Assembly: GCF_014644435.1 (NCBI RefSeq)
Contig: NZ_BMKR01000032.1
Location: 1-64,000 of the forward strand
DNA from: Paenibacillus albidus
GTDB taxonomy: Bacteria > Bacillota > Bacilli > Paenibacillales > Paenibacillaceae
Direction of reading: 5' to 3'
DNA: 64,000 nucleotides
A program made the translations under genes and the position numbers. Positions 52,697 through 63,300 of the stretch are shown one piece after another. The notes beneath the pieces are model-generated. The model did not search any database. It had not been told where the DNA came from and saw nothing but the letters and a program-made list of their open reading frames with translations. Numbering within the stretch: the stretch's first letter is position 1; every line of letters starts with the position of its first letter.

Positions 52697-53125
52697 CTAT
52701 TTCTCGGGAGTCTCATAACGCACGAGGGTCTGAATGGTGAACGCCGCAGCTTCCCCGGAAAAGTCAGCATCCGTGCTGCGGAGCAAAAACTCATTAACGG
52801 GACCGTAAAGCGAATCATTACCATACAGCAAAATCACGGCATTGCCTGCAGCCAGAGCTTGGTCCATTTCCGGCGGCAGCTGGTTTCGGAAGGCTTCGTC
52901 CTGAGAATAGTCATGCCGGAGATACTCCAGCAGCTCCTTTAGTCCCTGCTCATCTTGAATATAATGAATTTCCATAAAATCCATGTCCAGCCACTCGATC
53001 CCTGTGTCCTTCATGAAATCGGAACGCACATATTCACCTTCTTCATCGTAGGTGCCATTGGTATACTCATCCAGCGCTTCTGCGCTCTCACAATCCCCTG
53101 TCCATATTGCTACAGCATGCTTCAT
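52697..53125 (-). CDS. Immunity protein 22-like (Imm22)
   Basis: 142 aa, soluble and acidic. The opening VAIWTGDCESAEALDEYTN-type, then YVRSDFMKDTGIEWLDMDFMEIHY and the late VILLYGND segment match my memory of Imm22, a family that neutralises polymorphic toxins. No toxin gene lies nearby, so it would be an orphan immunity gene. It is followed by the DUF1801 gene. Confidence 0.6.
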   Translation of the reverse strand: MKHAVAIWTGDCESAEALDEYTNGTYDEEGEYVRSDFMKDTGIEWLDMDFMEIHYIQDEQGLKELLEYLRHDYSQDEAFRNQLPPEMDQALAAGNAVILLYGNDSLYGPVNEFLLRSTDADFSGEAAAFTIQTLVRYETPEK

Positions 53126-53204
53126 CCTTACACTCCTTTCAAAGGTTCATAGCTTTATACCACTCTCCTGTCCATTATCGCAAATTTGATTCCGTCTTCC
53201 AACC

Positions 53205-53249
53205 AAAAAAAGGATGTCCCAAAGCCATGGAAACGACTGAGGGACATCC
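53205..53249 (-). terminator. Terminator of hcp
   Basis: GGATGTCCC (53212-53220) and GGGACATCC (53241-53249) form a perfect 9-bp stem. Seven A at 53205-53211 give a T run on the minus strand. Confidence 0.8.
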
Positions 53250-53318
53250 CTGTTGTTATTCGCTTGCTGCACACACCGAAAAACAAAGCAGCAGAACTCT
53301 ATACTTACCGGTATCCGA

Positions 53319-54611
53319 TTAAGACAATGCCAACATTGCGTTCATATCTTCTTCGGCATTGGTAATCAGCTTGAGTCCGAACATCTCCACCAGTACATCC
53401 AGCACGCCTTGCGAGATGAATTCGGGAGGTTTCGGTCCAATACGGATGTCCTGAATGCCAAGGCTGAACAATCCGAGCAGGATGGCCACTGCTTTTTGCT
53501 CAAACCATGACAATACGATGCTGACAGGCAGCTCATTCACGGTACATCCAAAAGCCTCAGCCAGAGCCATTGCAATCTTCACGGTAGAACCGGAATTATT
53601 GCATTGTCCAAGGTCAATATACCGGGGAATTCCGGTGTCGCCAACGGTGCCATAATCTACATCATTGAAGCGGAACTTACCGCAGGAAGTGGTCAAGATG
53701 ACCGTATCGTTGGGCAAGGAAGTCGCCAGCTCGCGGTAATAGTTGCCGCCCGGACCCGGAGCGTCACAGCCTGCAATCACGAAGAAACGGCGGATATGCC
53801 CGTCTTTGACAGCCTGGATAATCTCGGGAGCCAGTCCGATGACAGTCTCGTGGTGATAACCGGTCGTAAGCACCTGTTCGGAATCAATGTCTGCCGCAGG
53901 CAGCGATAAAGCCCGTTCGATCAGTGGGGTGAAGTCGTCATTCGTAATCTTCTCGACACCTTCCAGCCCGGCAACTTCATAGGAGAAAAAGCGGTCTGCA
54001 TACGTTCCTTTAATCGGCATTACACAGTTTGTTGTGGCCAGAATCGCCCCAGGAAATTTCTCGAACAATCTGCGCTGGTCGTACCAGGCCTTGCCGATAT
54101 TCCCTTTCAGATGAGCGTATTTCTTCAATGCAGGATAACCATGGGCCGGCAGCATTTCGGAGTGGGTGTAGATGTTGATACCTTTCCCCTCTGTCTGCTG
54201 CAGCAGCTCTTCCAGGGCATACAGATTGTGCCCGGTGACTACGATACATTTACCTTCAATCTTATTCTGGCTGACAGTGATCGGCTGCGGAATGCCAAAA
54301 CGGTCCGTATGCGCACGGTCCAGCACATCCATAATCCGTACGGCTGCGTTGCCGACCTTCATGGCCATGTCAATATGCTCTTGCGTATTAAAGTTAGAAT
54401 TAGTCAGGGTCATATACAAAGCTTCGTGGGTAATCCGGTCAACCTCTGGATCACTGTATCCCAGCTGCCGGGCATGTGTAGCATAGGCTGCAATCCCTTT
54501 TAACGCAAAAATCATCGTATCCTGCAAGCTTGCTATCGTCTCATTCTTGCCGCATACGCCTACGACGGTACATCCGCCATCCGGGGTCTGTTCACATTGG
54601 TAACAAAACAT
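53319..54611 (-). CDS. hcp: Hybrid cluster protein / hydroxylamine reductase (class III length)
   Basis: About 430 aa. ATG 54611 is chosen (GGAGG 8 nt upstream; the ATG at 54626 lies in the ribosome site). The N-terminal cysteines C3, C6, C14 and C20 (CYQCEQTPDGGC, VGVC) bind the cubane cluster. The hybrid-cluster ligands appear later (CGKFRFND, GQCNNSGST, NCVMPI). It reduces hydroxylamine or nitric oxide and protects against nitrosative stress in low oxygen. It is about 110 residues shorter than the 550-aa proteins of E. coli and Desulfovibrio, which suggests class III. Upstream carries an inverted repeat and an Fnr-like site. Confidence 0.92.
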   Translation of the reverse strand: MFCYQCEQTPDGGCTVVGVCGKNETIASLQDTMIFALKGIAAYATHARQLGYSDPEVDRITHEALYMTLTNSNFNTQEHIDMAMKVGNAAVRIMDVLDRAHTDRFGIPQPITVSQNKIEGKCIVVTGHNLYALEELLQQTEGKGINIYTHSEMLPAHGYPALKKYAHLKGNIGKAWYDQRRLFEKFPGAILATTNCVMPIKGTYADRFFSYEVAGLEGVEKITNDDFTPLIERALSLPAADIDSEQVLTTGYHHETVIGLAPEIIQAVKDGHIRRFFVIAGCDAPGPGGNYYRELATSLPNDTVILTTSCGKFRFNDVDYGTVGDTGIPRYIDLGQCNNSGSTVKIAMALAEAFGCTVNELPVSIVLSWFEQKAVAILLGLFSLGIQDIRIGPKPPEFISQGVLDVLVEMFGLKLITNAEEDMNAMLALS

Positions 54612-54634
54612 AAGGTTATCCTCCATATCGCCCT

Positions 54635-54654
54635 AAGATATCAATCGATATCTT
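54635..54654 (-). promoter_or_regulatory. NsrR-like inverted repeat upstream of hcp
   Basis: AAGATATCAATCGATATCTT has two perfect 8-bp arms. It resembles the AAGAT..ATCTT ends of NsrR nitric-oxide repressor sites and lies 24 nt before the hcp start codon, where it could block transcription. It could equally be an unrelated repressor site. Confidence 0.5.
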
Positions 54655-54682
54655 CAGCCTAACAGAACCCCTAATCGCAAGT

Positions 54683-54698
54683 TGTGATTACACACACA
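54683..54698. promoter_or_regulatory. Fnr/CRP-like site upstream of hcp
   Basis: TGTGATTACACACACA matches TGTGA-N6-TCACA at 9 of 10 positions. An Fnr-type activator here would fit anaerobic expression of hcp. Short motif, so a chance match is possible. Confidence 0.4.
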
Positions 54699-54744
54699 TT
54701 TAGAGATGCCCTCACAGGTACGGACACAATTGGTTCATAAAATT

Positions 54745-55842
54745 TCAACACGGACTCACAATATATTTCAATATCGGCAGCCCGATAAAAGCAGCGTATC
54801 GATCAGCAGCCTGCCGTACCTGCACTTCTTTCTCGCCAAGCGGAGTGAACGGGTTGATGATGATTTCGATCCCTTTGGGTTTCAGGGTACGTTTCCAAGT
54901 CCCTGTAACTTGGCCGTCAGTCACTATCGTCGGCAGGAAGACTCCATTATTACCGGGTACAATCAGGCGGGCCGCCTCCGGTTCAAGCACGGCGCTGCGG
55001 TCTTTATAGCCCAGAATGAACTCATCAAATCCCGCCAGCAAATGTACTCCGGATGTCTCGAAAGCAGCTGTCTGCTTGATCGGGGACAAGGACATCCAAT
55101 ATTCGGTACCGTCGATCGTTTCACAGCCTAATTCGCTTTTGATACTATCCAGTCCGCGCCTGGCATCCGCCACCGTCATGCCCGTCCACCAGGCAAAATC
55201 CTGAACCGTTGCCGGGCCATGAGAAATGAAATACCGCCGGGCCAGCTCCGCACAGGATTCCTCGAATGAAAGCTCCCGGGTATGAGGCACCCACTCGTCC
55301 AAAAGTACAAAGGTCTGCTGCTTACCCTGTTTCGGTCCAAAGCAGATCAAACCTTGGGAGGCGCTGTGCCACAGAATGTGATAGCCTCGCTGGTGGGCTG
55401 TAGCGATCCCAGCCTCCTCCAGCAGCTGAAACAGAACACCACGTTCCACTAGGCCCCGCTCCTTCAAAGCGTTATAGATGATCTTTCTGCAGTGTTCCAG
55501 CGTCTTGTCATCCAGCTCAAGCTGCGCAAGCCTTGGTTTCGCCTGGGCCAACAGCCGCGGTGCTACAAGCTGAAGCATCCATTTTACGTCCCCGGCAGGC
55601 ACAAAATGTATCGTTCCCCTCTGGACCCAAGTCAGCACTAGGGTACGCGCAGTGATAGCCGCTTCAATATCCGCCAGTCCCGCAGAAGACATCCGCGATC
55701 CGATGGCCCAGACGGCCTGCATATAATCCTGAGCTTGAAGGGCACCCATTGCCTCAACAACTTCGTGCGGCTTACCCGGCAAAGTTCCTTCTATATATTG
55801 ATTGTTCAGCCGCCGTTCTCCAATTATTCTATTCGTCGTCAT
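54745..55842 (-). CDS. Winged-helix DNA-binding domain protein (HTH_42 / AlkX family)
   Basis: 365 aa. The family features are clear: RLNNQYIEGT near the start, ALQAQDYMQAVWAIGSR, TWVQRGTIHFVPAGD, then LLAGFDEFILGYKDRS and TIVTDGQVTGTWKR near the C-terminus. Members are related to YcaQ/AlkX glycosylases, but their activity in Firmicutes is not established. Monocistronic. Confidence 0.88.
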   Translation of the reverse strand: MTTNRIIGERRLNNQYIEGTLPGKPHEVVEAMGALQAQDYMQAVWAIGSRMSSAGLADIEAAITARTLVLTWVQRGTIHFVPAGDVKWMLQLVAPRLLAQAKPRLAQLELDDKTLEHCRKIIYNALKERGLVERGVLFQLLEEAGIATAHQRGYHILWHSASQGLICFGPKQGKQQTFVLLDEWVPHTRELSFEESCAELARRYFISHGPATVQDFAWWTGMTVADARRGLDSIKSELGCETIDGTEYWMSLSPIKQTAAFETSGVHLLAGFDEFILGYKDRSAVLEPEAARLIVPGNNGVFLPTIVTDGQVTGTWKRTLKPKGIEIIINPFTPLGEKEVQVRQAADRYAAFIGLPILKYIVSPC

Positions 55843-55984
55843 GCCATTCCTCCATTCGGCTATTTCTTAGTACACCGGCATATCTGCATTATGGTATATT
55901 TAAACAGGAACACGCAAATGATAGGAATGATTGATTTTCGGAACCGCAAAGCCTAATTATGATCCCAAAAAGGAGTGAGTAAGC

Positions 55985-56398
55985 TTGGCCATCGATGTCT
56001 ATATTAATTTTAATGGAAACTGCCGGGAAGCTGTGACGTATTATGCCGAGGTCTTTGAAACAGATCCGCCGCAATTCATGACCTTTGGGGAAAATCCGCC
56101 AAATCCGGAGTTTACGCTCCCTGAAGCCGCCAAGGACTTAATTATGCACACGCGTCTGAGTATTGAGGGCAGCACTGTGATGTTCTCCGATGTCTTTCCC
56201 GGAATGGCTTTTACTGAAGGGAACAACATCAGCTTGTCCCTCGTCAGCAAGGATCTGGAATCCATTAAGAGTGTCTTCCACAAGCTGAAAGAAGGCGGGA
56301 AGGTCGGTATGGAGCTTCAAGAGACCTTCTGGAGCAAATGTTATGGCAGTCTGCGCGATAAATTCGGCATTGAATGGCAGTTCAACTACGAGAGTTAA
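55985..56398 (+). CDS. VOC-family protein, PhnB/YjdN type
   Basis: 137 aa. Begins at TTG 55985 with AAGGAG upstream; the start residues are MAIDVYINFNGNCREAVTYYAEVF. The DHB-type fold continues HTRLSIEGSTVMFSDVFPGM and ends YGSLRDKFGIEWQFNYE. It is annotated in relatives as 3-demethylubiquinone methyltransferase-like, but the fold lacks methyltransferase motifs. A strong terminator follows. Confidence 0.88.
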   Translation: MAIDVYINFNGNCREAVTYYAEVFETDPPQFMTFGENPPNPEFTLPEAAKDLIMHTRLSIEGSTVMFSDVFPGMAFTEGNNISLSLVSKDLESIKSVFHKLKEGGKVGMELQETFWSKCYGSLRDKFGIEWQFNYES

Positions 56399-56444
56399 CA
56401 TATAAGGTCAGCGGGCAAAGCGCTGCTCCACCCCGTGAACCTGC

Positions 56445-56487
56445 AGCTGTCCCCCTCTACTACCGGAGGGGGACAGCTTATTTTTAT
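56445..56487 (+). terminator. Terminator of the PhnB-like gene
   Basis: AGCTGTCCCCCTC (56445-56457) and GAGGGGGACAGCT (56466-56478) pair perfectly over 13 bp, followed by TATTTTT. Confidence 0.88.
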
Positions 56488-56582
56488 GTACTTTTGCGTC
56501 CATAAATAGGGATTTATGCGCGCTCTCCAGAAGCAATCCGCAGCGGGTTCTCGGCATGGATAATTATCGATACCGTAGATGG

Positions 56583-58838
56583 CTACATACGCTGCCGCAA
56601 CATATCTTCCAGTGACTGCAGCATCTGCTGATAGCGGCTTAGCATCCGCTCAAATGCCTCCCGTTCCAGTGAAAGTAAGGTGGAATTGCTCAAAGCCCGT
56701 ACAGTAGCTGTACGCGGGATGTTCCGCAGCAGCCCCATTTCACCAAAGTGATCCCCATCCTGCAATACGGCGACACGCACCGCTTCTTGTCCGGGACAAT
56801 GTTTCAGCACCTCAAACTTGCCGCGAACGATGATATAGAATTTGTTGCCTGTCTCTCCTTCACGAACCAGGCTTTCCCCCTCGCTGCAGACCTCCGTGGA
56901 GAACAATCCCGATATTTCTTCCAATAATGGACGTTCGATGCCTTCAAAGAAAGGCAGCTGGGACAAACGGCTGATGTCTACCGAAGCATGCAAGCCATCA
57001 GAAGACAAATGAAACCCATGCTGCTTCTGCCAAAGGCTGTTATAGAGACCTTCCTTCGCCAGCAGCTGGTTATGCGTGCCGGATTCGGCAATACTTCCTT
57101 CGTTGAAGACATAAATCAGATCTGCGTGCATAACCGATGCCAGCCTGTGTGTAACCGAAACCACGGTAGTCCGGCCCCTAATATTCGTTAGCAGCCGGTT
57201 AATATCCGCTTCAGTGGCGGCATCCAGTGCAGAAGTTACTTCATCCAGCAGCAGTAGGCCGGGACGTCTGAGCAGGGCTCTGGCCAATGCAATCCGCTGC
57301 CGCTCCCCGCCGGAGAGCGGTCCCCCTTCACTGCGGACCCAGGTGTCGTAGCCATCCGGCCAGCCGGAGACCACCTCATGAATCCGTGCCTCACGGGCCG
57401 CCTGAAGCATCTCATCCTCTGACAATCCTGTGTTACCCAGCATCAGATTCTCACGGAGCGTGGCCTCGAACAGAAAGGTATCCTGGGTCACGAGTGTGGC
57501 CACTTTTCTTAACGAAACTTCGCTAACCCCGCGCAAATCCTGACCGTCAATCCGCACGGTGCCTTGCTGCGGATCATAATAACGGGCCAGGAGCTGAAGG
57601 GCAGTACTTTTGCCGGAGCCGCTCGGGCCTACAAATGCAACATAACTCCCTGCCTGAATCTGCAGGCTGACCTCACGCAGCTGAACGGTCTCCGCCGTAT
57701 ATCCGAAGGTGACCTTGTCCATCTGGACGGAGGGGATCGGGGCATGGAGCCTCTGCGGCTGTGCTGCTTCCTGCACCTCCGGCTGCTGCTCCAGAACCTC
57801 GCCGACCCGGCGGAAGCTGACGCTGGATTCTATCAGACTCGGAATCAGAAAAGAGAGATTCGTGGCCGCCTGTCCAACGCTCATAAACAACGTGAAGAAA
57901 GCCATAAAGCCGCCAACCGTCATCTTATCGTGAAAAATCATATACCCGCCGAAACCGATCATAATTCCGTTCAAGACCAGGAGTGCCGTCACCGGCAGCC
58001 GTTCCATTAAGGAATTGACTCTATGTAATCTAATCCCGGAAGCGAACAGCTCCTGGATATGCCGGCCCGCTGTCTCCCCTATTCTGCCCTGTAGATGCAG
58101 GCTTTTGATCGTACGCTGCCCTTTGACAGTCTCATCGATCATGTTGGAAAAGCGTTCCTGCGCTTCCTTATAGGCAGCATTCGCCTCTTCCGCACGGCCT
58201 TGAATCAACCGCGGGCCAATGAACATCAGCACAGAGCCGGCAAGCATAGCCAGCGTAAGCTTCCATTCCAGAGAGAATAACAGGATCAGTCCGAGTATGA
58301 CGCTGCTGCTTTCCCGCAGAAAAAGCGGAAATGATCCGCGTATGACTCTTTCAATTGAAGACATATCACCAATAAAGCGGCTGACCAGATCCCCTGTCCT
58401 GTACCGTCCATAGAACGACTGCGATTGCCTGAGCAAATGGCTGAACAATTCCATTCTCATCTGGAGAGTGACTTTCCCGCCAAGCTTGCCCAGGGAGTAA
58501 TCCCCCCCGATACTGGCACCAATGCTGAGCAATCCGCCTCCCAGAAGGATCACCAGAATGAGCACAAAGGCATGAATATCCTTGGGCGTGAATGCTTCAT
58601 CCACCAGGTATTTCAAGCTTAGCGGAGCAGCGGAAGCATATAATACTTCCAGAAACGCACTGAATAAAAACACACCGAACAGCAGCTTGTGCTCAGCAAA
58701 CCGGCGGATAATCATTCTGACAAAATCCACACTTTCCCCTCCCCATGACCCATATCCTACATGAAACAATGGGGGCTGTAAACGAACCTCTTTATTTATA
58801 ACGGCCTCTTCAATGGAGTCTCCAGGCATGACAGACAC
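56583..58838 (-). CDS. ABC exporter (fused TMD-NBD) with C-terminal cyclic-nucleotide-binding domain
   Basis: A 751-aa half-transporter. Six membrane helices (about 48-330), then an ATPase with Walker A GPSGSGKST, signature LSGGERQRIAL, Walker B LLLLDEVTSALD and H-loop VTHRLA. From about residue 625 a complete CNB domain follows, with phosphate-cassette Glu700 and Arg709 in HFGEMGLLRNIPRTATVRA, the residues that contact cAMP or cGMP. It sits 16 nt downstream of the amino-acid permease and is preceded by the GGDEF signalling gene, so nucleotide-gated export is plausible. ABC exporters with N-terminal CNB occur in NHLM bacteriocin systems; C-terminal placement is less usual. Confidence 0.9.
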   Translation of the reverse strand: MSVMPGDSIEEAVINKEVRLQPPLFHVGYGSWGGESVDFVRMIIRRFAEHKLLFGVFLFSAFLEVLYASAAPLSLKYLVDEAFTPKDIHAFVLILVILLGGGLLSIGASIGGDYSLGKLGGKVTLQMRMELFSHLLRQSQSFYGRYRTGDLVSRFIGDMSSIERVIRGSFPLFLRESSSVILGLILLFSLEWKLTLAMLAGSVLMFIGPRLIQGRAEEANAAYKEAQERFSNMIDETVKGQRTIKSLHLQGRIGETAGRHIQELFASGIRLHRVNSLMERLPVTALLVLNGIMIGFGGYMIFHDKMTVGGFMAFFTLFMSVGQAATNLSFLIPSLIESSVSFRRVGEVLEQQPEVQEAAQPQRLHAPIPSVQMDKVTFGYTAETVQLREVSLQIQAGSYVAFVGPSGSGKSTALQLLARYYDPQQGTVRIDGQDLRGVSEVSLRKVATLVTQDTFLFEATLRENLMLGNTGLSEDEMLQAAREARIHEVVSGWPDGYDTWVRSEGGPLSGGERQRIALARALLRRPGLLLLDEVTSALDAATEADINRLLTNIRGRTTVVSVTHRLASVMHADLIYVFNEGSIAESGTHNQLLAKEGLYNSLWQKQHGFHLSSDGLHASVDISRLSQLPFFEGIERPLLEEISGLFSTEVCSEGESLVREGETGNKFYIIVRGKFEVLKHCPGQEAVRVAVLQDGDHFGEMGLLRNIPRTATVRALSNSTLLSLEREAFERMLSRYQQMLQSLEDMLRQRM

Positions 58839-58854
58839 CGGATAAATAAAAGAC

Positions 58855-60306
58855 TCATTCCCGGCGTTGCTCCGCTGTCAGTTCCTCGGACATCTCTGCA
58901 TGAGCGTACTCAGGTTGTACAGGGAGCAGGGATGTACGCTGGAGCCTCGTTTTGGCTGTTGTGTCAATCTCCCCCCTCTGGCGCGTACGGCCACGAACGG
59001 CATAAAGCGTGGTAAACAACACTACAAGCAGCATTCCTGCCGCCAAACCTCCGCCTTGGCCCGGGATCAGCGGCATGCTGGCGATAATGGCAATCAGACT
59101 GGCGATGGCCAGCCAGGAGGTGTAAGGATACCCCCGCATCCCGTGCTGCCGGACGAGAGGACCTCCATGCCGTTTTCGCAGCCTGTAGTGGCTGGCCAGA
59201 ATCAGACCGTAGGCGAACAGCAGGGAGAAACCGCCTGAGCTGACCAGAAACAAATAAATCCCCTGCGGCAGCAGCAGCCCCAGGGCAAGAGCAGCCAGCA
59301 TTGCTCCTCCTGATACCAGGATGCCGCGATACGGAATGTCTGTACGGTCCCGCATCCAGCCCGGCGTATGCCCCTCATCAGCCAAAGACCGGAGCATTCG
59401 TCCAAGACCAAATACCGAAGCGAGCATTGTGGACAAGATTGCGGATACCAGCACAATGTTCATGACTGTCCCTGTCCAGCCGAGACCGTACAGGCTGAGG
59501 GCGGAGACAAACGGGCTGACATCTTCGGATACCCGGGAACGGGGGAGCAGCATCGACAGTGCCAAGATAGCAGTGATATACAACCCCACCAGCAGTACAA
59601 CCGTATTTCGGATCGCCTTGGGTATCGTCACAGACGGGTTGCCCGTTTCGGATGCGGCCAGTCCCAGAACTTCAAATCCCGCATACGTGAACATGACCAT
59701 CAGCATGCTGCCTGCGATTCCGCTTATGCCTCCAGGCATCCATTCCCTGCTTTGACCGGCCGGAAGGCCTGCCGGTCCGGAGAACGCTTGTCCCAGTCCG
59801 GCAATAATGACAACGGCCAGAATAATAAATGCGGCAATCGCCAGCAGCTTGACCGCGGCCAGCCCGCTTTCCAGCTTGCTTAGCCGCTGCGCACCAAGCA
59901 GGTTCAACAGTGTAACTCCAACAATAATGAGTGTGCCGAACAGGCCCAGCGAAAGTCCGGGAAACCACACCCGCAACAGAAAGGACACCGCCGTTGCTTC
60001 GCTGGACATCGCAAGGATGAGTCCGGTCCAGTATACCCAACCCACAACAAAACCCGCTCCCCGTCCAAAAGCTTGTTCCGTATACATACGGAAAGATCCC
60101 GATACGGGATTTGCCACAGTCATCTCAGACAGCGCAGACAAGATCAAATACACCAGCACGCCGCCAATCGCATAAGCAATCAGTACGGAGGGGCCTGCTG
60201 CCCGGATCGCCACTGAGGAACCGAGGAAAAACGATCCCCCCACCACCGTTCCCAGTGTAAGCATCGTTAGCCCCCATACTGAAAGTCCTTTCTTTTGCCG
60301 CTCCAT
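58855..60306 (-). CDS. APC-superfamily amino-acid permease
   Basis: 483 aa with twelve hydrophobic helices. The APC opening WGLTMLTLGTVVGGSFFLGSS, then SEMTVANPVSGSFRMYTEQAFGRGAGFVVGW, and GFEVLGLAASETGNPSVTIPKAIRNTV in helix six to seven. The C-terminus is a charged tail. It is 66 nt after the GGDEF gene and 16 nt before the ABC-CNB gene, so probably one operon. The substrate is not predictable. Confidence 0.9.
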   Translation of the reverse strand: MERQKKGLSVWGLTMLTLGTVVGGSFFLGSSVAIRAAGPSVLIAYAIGGVLVYLILSALSEMTVANPVSGSFRMYTEQAFGRGAGFVVGWVYWTGLILAMSSEATAVSFLLRVWFPGLSLGLFGTLIIVGVTLLNLLGAQRLSKLESGLAAVKLLAIAAFIILAVVIIAGLGQAFSGPAGLPAGQSREWMPGGISGIAGSMLMVMFTYAGFEVLGLAASETGNPSVTIPKAIRNTVVLLVGLYITAILALSMLLPRSRVSEDVSPFVSALSLYGLGWTGTVMNIVLVSAILSTMLASVFGLGRMLRSLADEGHTPGWMRDRTDIPYRGILVSGGAMLAALALGLLLPQGIYLFLVSSGGFSLLFAYGLILASHYRLRKRHGGPLVRQHGMRGYPYTSWLAIASLIAIIASMPLIPGQGGGLAAGMLLVVLFTTLYAVRGRTRQRGEIDTTAKTRLQRTSLLPVQPEYAHAEMSEELTAEQRRE

Positions 60307-60372
60307 TGCAAGACCTCCTCGAGGATCTGTTTACAACGAAGTATCTGCAGTAAAGCGGTAAAATAACCATTC

Positions 60373-63300
60373 CTACCTATTAGAGTAGCGCTCCATTACC
60401 GTAACGCGGTTGCGCCCGCCTTTCTTCGATTGATACAAGGCTTCATCCGCCAGCTTGTAAATATCTTCTTCCCGCATGTCATCCACCCGGACTGCGGCAA
60501 CGCCTACAGACACTGTAACTACTCCATGCACCGGGTTATTGGAATGGACTATTTGCAGCGCTTCAATACTGCTGCGAATGCCTTCGGCATATTCTCCGGA
60601 TTGTTCGGGACGAAGGCCGGTAAGAATGATACCGAATTCTTCACCCCCAAGCCTGAATACGAAACCTTGGGCCTCAGCGGCAGCCCGTTGAATCCGTTCC
60701 CCCAGCTTGCGTAGTACCTCGTCTCCTTCATAATGGCCGTACGTGTCGTTGTATCGCTTGTAATGGTCGATATCCAGCATAATATAGGTCAGGCACTCCT
60801 GCCCTCTGCCCGCTTTGGCCACTTCTTCACGGAACACTTTATTGAAATGCCTCCGGTTGTAGAGACCCGTCAGTTCATCGGTAATGGATATGGTCTCAAT
60901 CAAATGAATATATTTGTTTAATTCCTCATTGTTGAGCTCCAGCTCCCGGGTCCGTTCTGCCACCAGTTCTTCCAGATGTTCCTTATGCCGCCGGAGTTCC
61001 TCCTCTGCCAGCTTCCGTTCCGTAATATCCTTAACTGTGCCCTGGACTGCAGACTTGTTCATATAATTAATCAGAGCTACTTTAAGAATAACAATCACTT
61101 CCCGGATACCATCCTTGTGCAGAAGCCTGGCTTCATACTCCCCGGGCCCCTTTTTTCCCTCCACCCTTCTTTGGTAGTAATGATCCAAGCCGGTTCTGTC
61201 CCCGGGGCTAAGAAACTTCTGGAAAGGCTCACCCAGCATTTCCTCACTGCGATACCCAATCATCTGGGCCAGTGCTGAATTGACATAGACACAATATTCA
61301 CCCTGAATAATAAAAATACCGTCCTGAAGATTGTTCACCAGCTTCCGGTACTTCTCTTCGGAACGCTCCAGATCGGAATACAGGCTGGCGTTCTCAAGCG
61401 AGAAGACCATTTCCCGTGACAGCAGATTAATGATCCGCATCCGTTCTTCCGTAAATACCCCAGTCATCAGGTTATTCTCCAAATAAATAATGGCGATGGT
61501 TTTGTTCTGATTGATCAGCGGCATGCACACCATTGATTTGGGCCGGTGTTTCACAATGTAAGGGTCGTTGACAAAGGAAGTTTCGGAATAAGCGTCGTTA
61601 TAAATCAGACTTTCTCTTCGTTCCTCCACATCCTTCAGGATCGCTTCCGGCAATTCGGTTGCCAGCAAATCATCATGGACAACAACCGTTATTTTGTCTT
61701 CTTCCGCTCTATATTCGCCCTGAACCAACAGATTGGAGCTGGAGCACATCAGGATGCTACCCTTTTGGGCCCCCGCATTTTTTATGACAATCCCCATTAA
61801 CGCCTCCAGCAGATGGTCCAGCTCAATTTCCTTGGAAATGGCTTGGGATGCCATAATCATGGAGTTCAGGTCGATGCTTTCGGTGAAATCCGTAATCGAC
61901 TTGCCATGCATGAGATCCTTGCTGCTGATTTTGTTTACTGTCTCCGGGTACTGCTTGTGGATATGGGCAATTTTCCCTTTGGCTCCCCACACCGAATAAT
62001 AATAGAGCCCCTGTCTAAGCAAATATGCAGCAAATTCCTTCAGACCGCTGCTGTAATAAAATTTGGCGGCCAGCTCGTTGGTCAGCGCCTTGTAACGGGT
62101 GAAATCGCCCGCTTCGCTCGTCTGGATCGCCAGATCATAATATTCGGCAGCCTGCTTGCTCTTGCCCGAGATTCTGGCCCATTCGGCTTTCATCAGCCAC
62201 TCATGCTGCCCGAAATTGGCCCGACTGTGGGCAGCCCACTTGCTTACCCGGCGCATTTCCTTGCGCATTCTGGACTTAGCCTGCACTTTACCTGCGGCAC
62301 TCAAATCCTTATAGGCATATGCCAAATTGAGAAACGTGTAGAGCGCAAACTCTTCCATAAAGGCAGAGCCGGCAAGGGTCCCGATGAGGGGATAAGCTTT
62401 GTCGATATATTCCAGCGCCTGCCCATAACGTTCATAGGTGAAGAGAATTTTTATTTTATAGACATAGAAGATAGCGATACCCGAATAGTATTTGGCACCC
62501 TCCAGTTGATCAAGATAAGCTCTTTCACTGAAATGCTCACTGTCAAAGGAAAGCGGATCGGCCAGCTCACCGGCCAGATTCAGAAACTGCTGCCGCGCCA
62601 ATTGCGCCGTGGCCAAGGCTTCCTTGTACTTTGTATTCTCGATCATGGCTATGGTTCTGTTGCTCTCCTGCAGAATGGTGGCAATATCCATGCCAGGATT
62701 CCAAAGATTCACATAGAAACAGGAATGCGCAAGATATAGCAGATCGCCTGTCCGGAGACTGGATGCAATAGAGGTTCCGTACCAGTCCTGCAGGGTATTC
62801 CAGGGTTCGGTCCAGGTGTGGCAGAACAGGGTGTATAAGACATGCGAGGCCCCTTTCCACTGCAGATCATTATATTTATTATTGATCCGGATGCCCAGCC
62901 GGCCATAATCAAAGGCGCCCTTCAGATCGCCAAACCCCGACAGCAGCATAGCGTAGCCGATAAAAGCCAGCGCGGATTCCGGGGAATTCCCGTGCTTCAG
63001 GGTCAGACCCACCTTTTTCAATACAATGAGGCCAAATAACGAGGTCTCTCCAGAGATGAAGGTAGGCGGAATAAAATTAATCAACAACCTCATGGTCAGC
63101 TTCAGTTCCGGGTCCATAATCTCCGGCTTGGCATAAATGTCCTCCAGGGTTCTGCCCCGCAAGGCAGCTTTCACTTTCAGAAACTCCTTCAGTACGGCCG
63201 CCTTCCCCGGCTTGTCCGGGATCTTCATTCCCAGCGCCTGAAGCCCCAGCATGCCGGAGCGTATGGATTCCTTCATCATCCCCAGGTACATATAATGATT

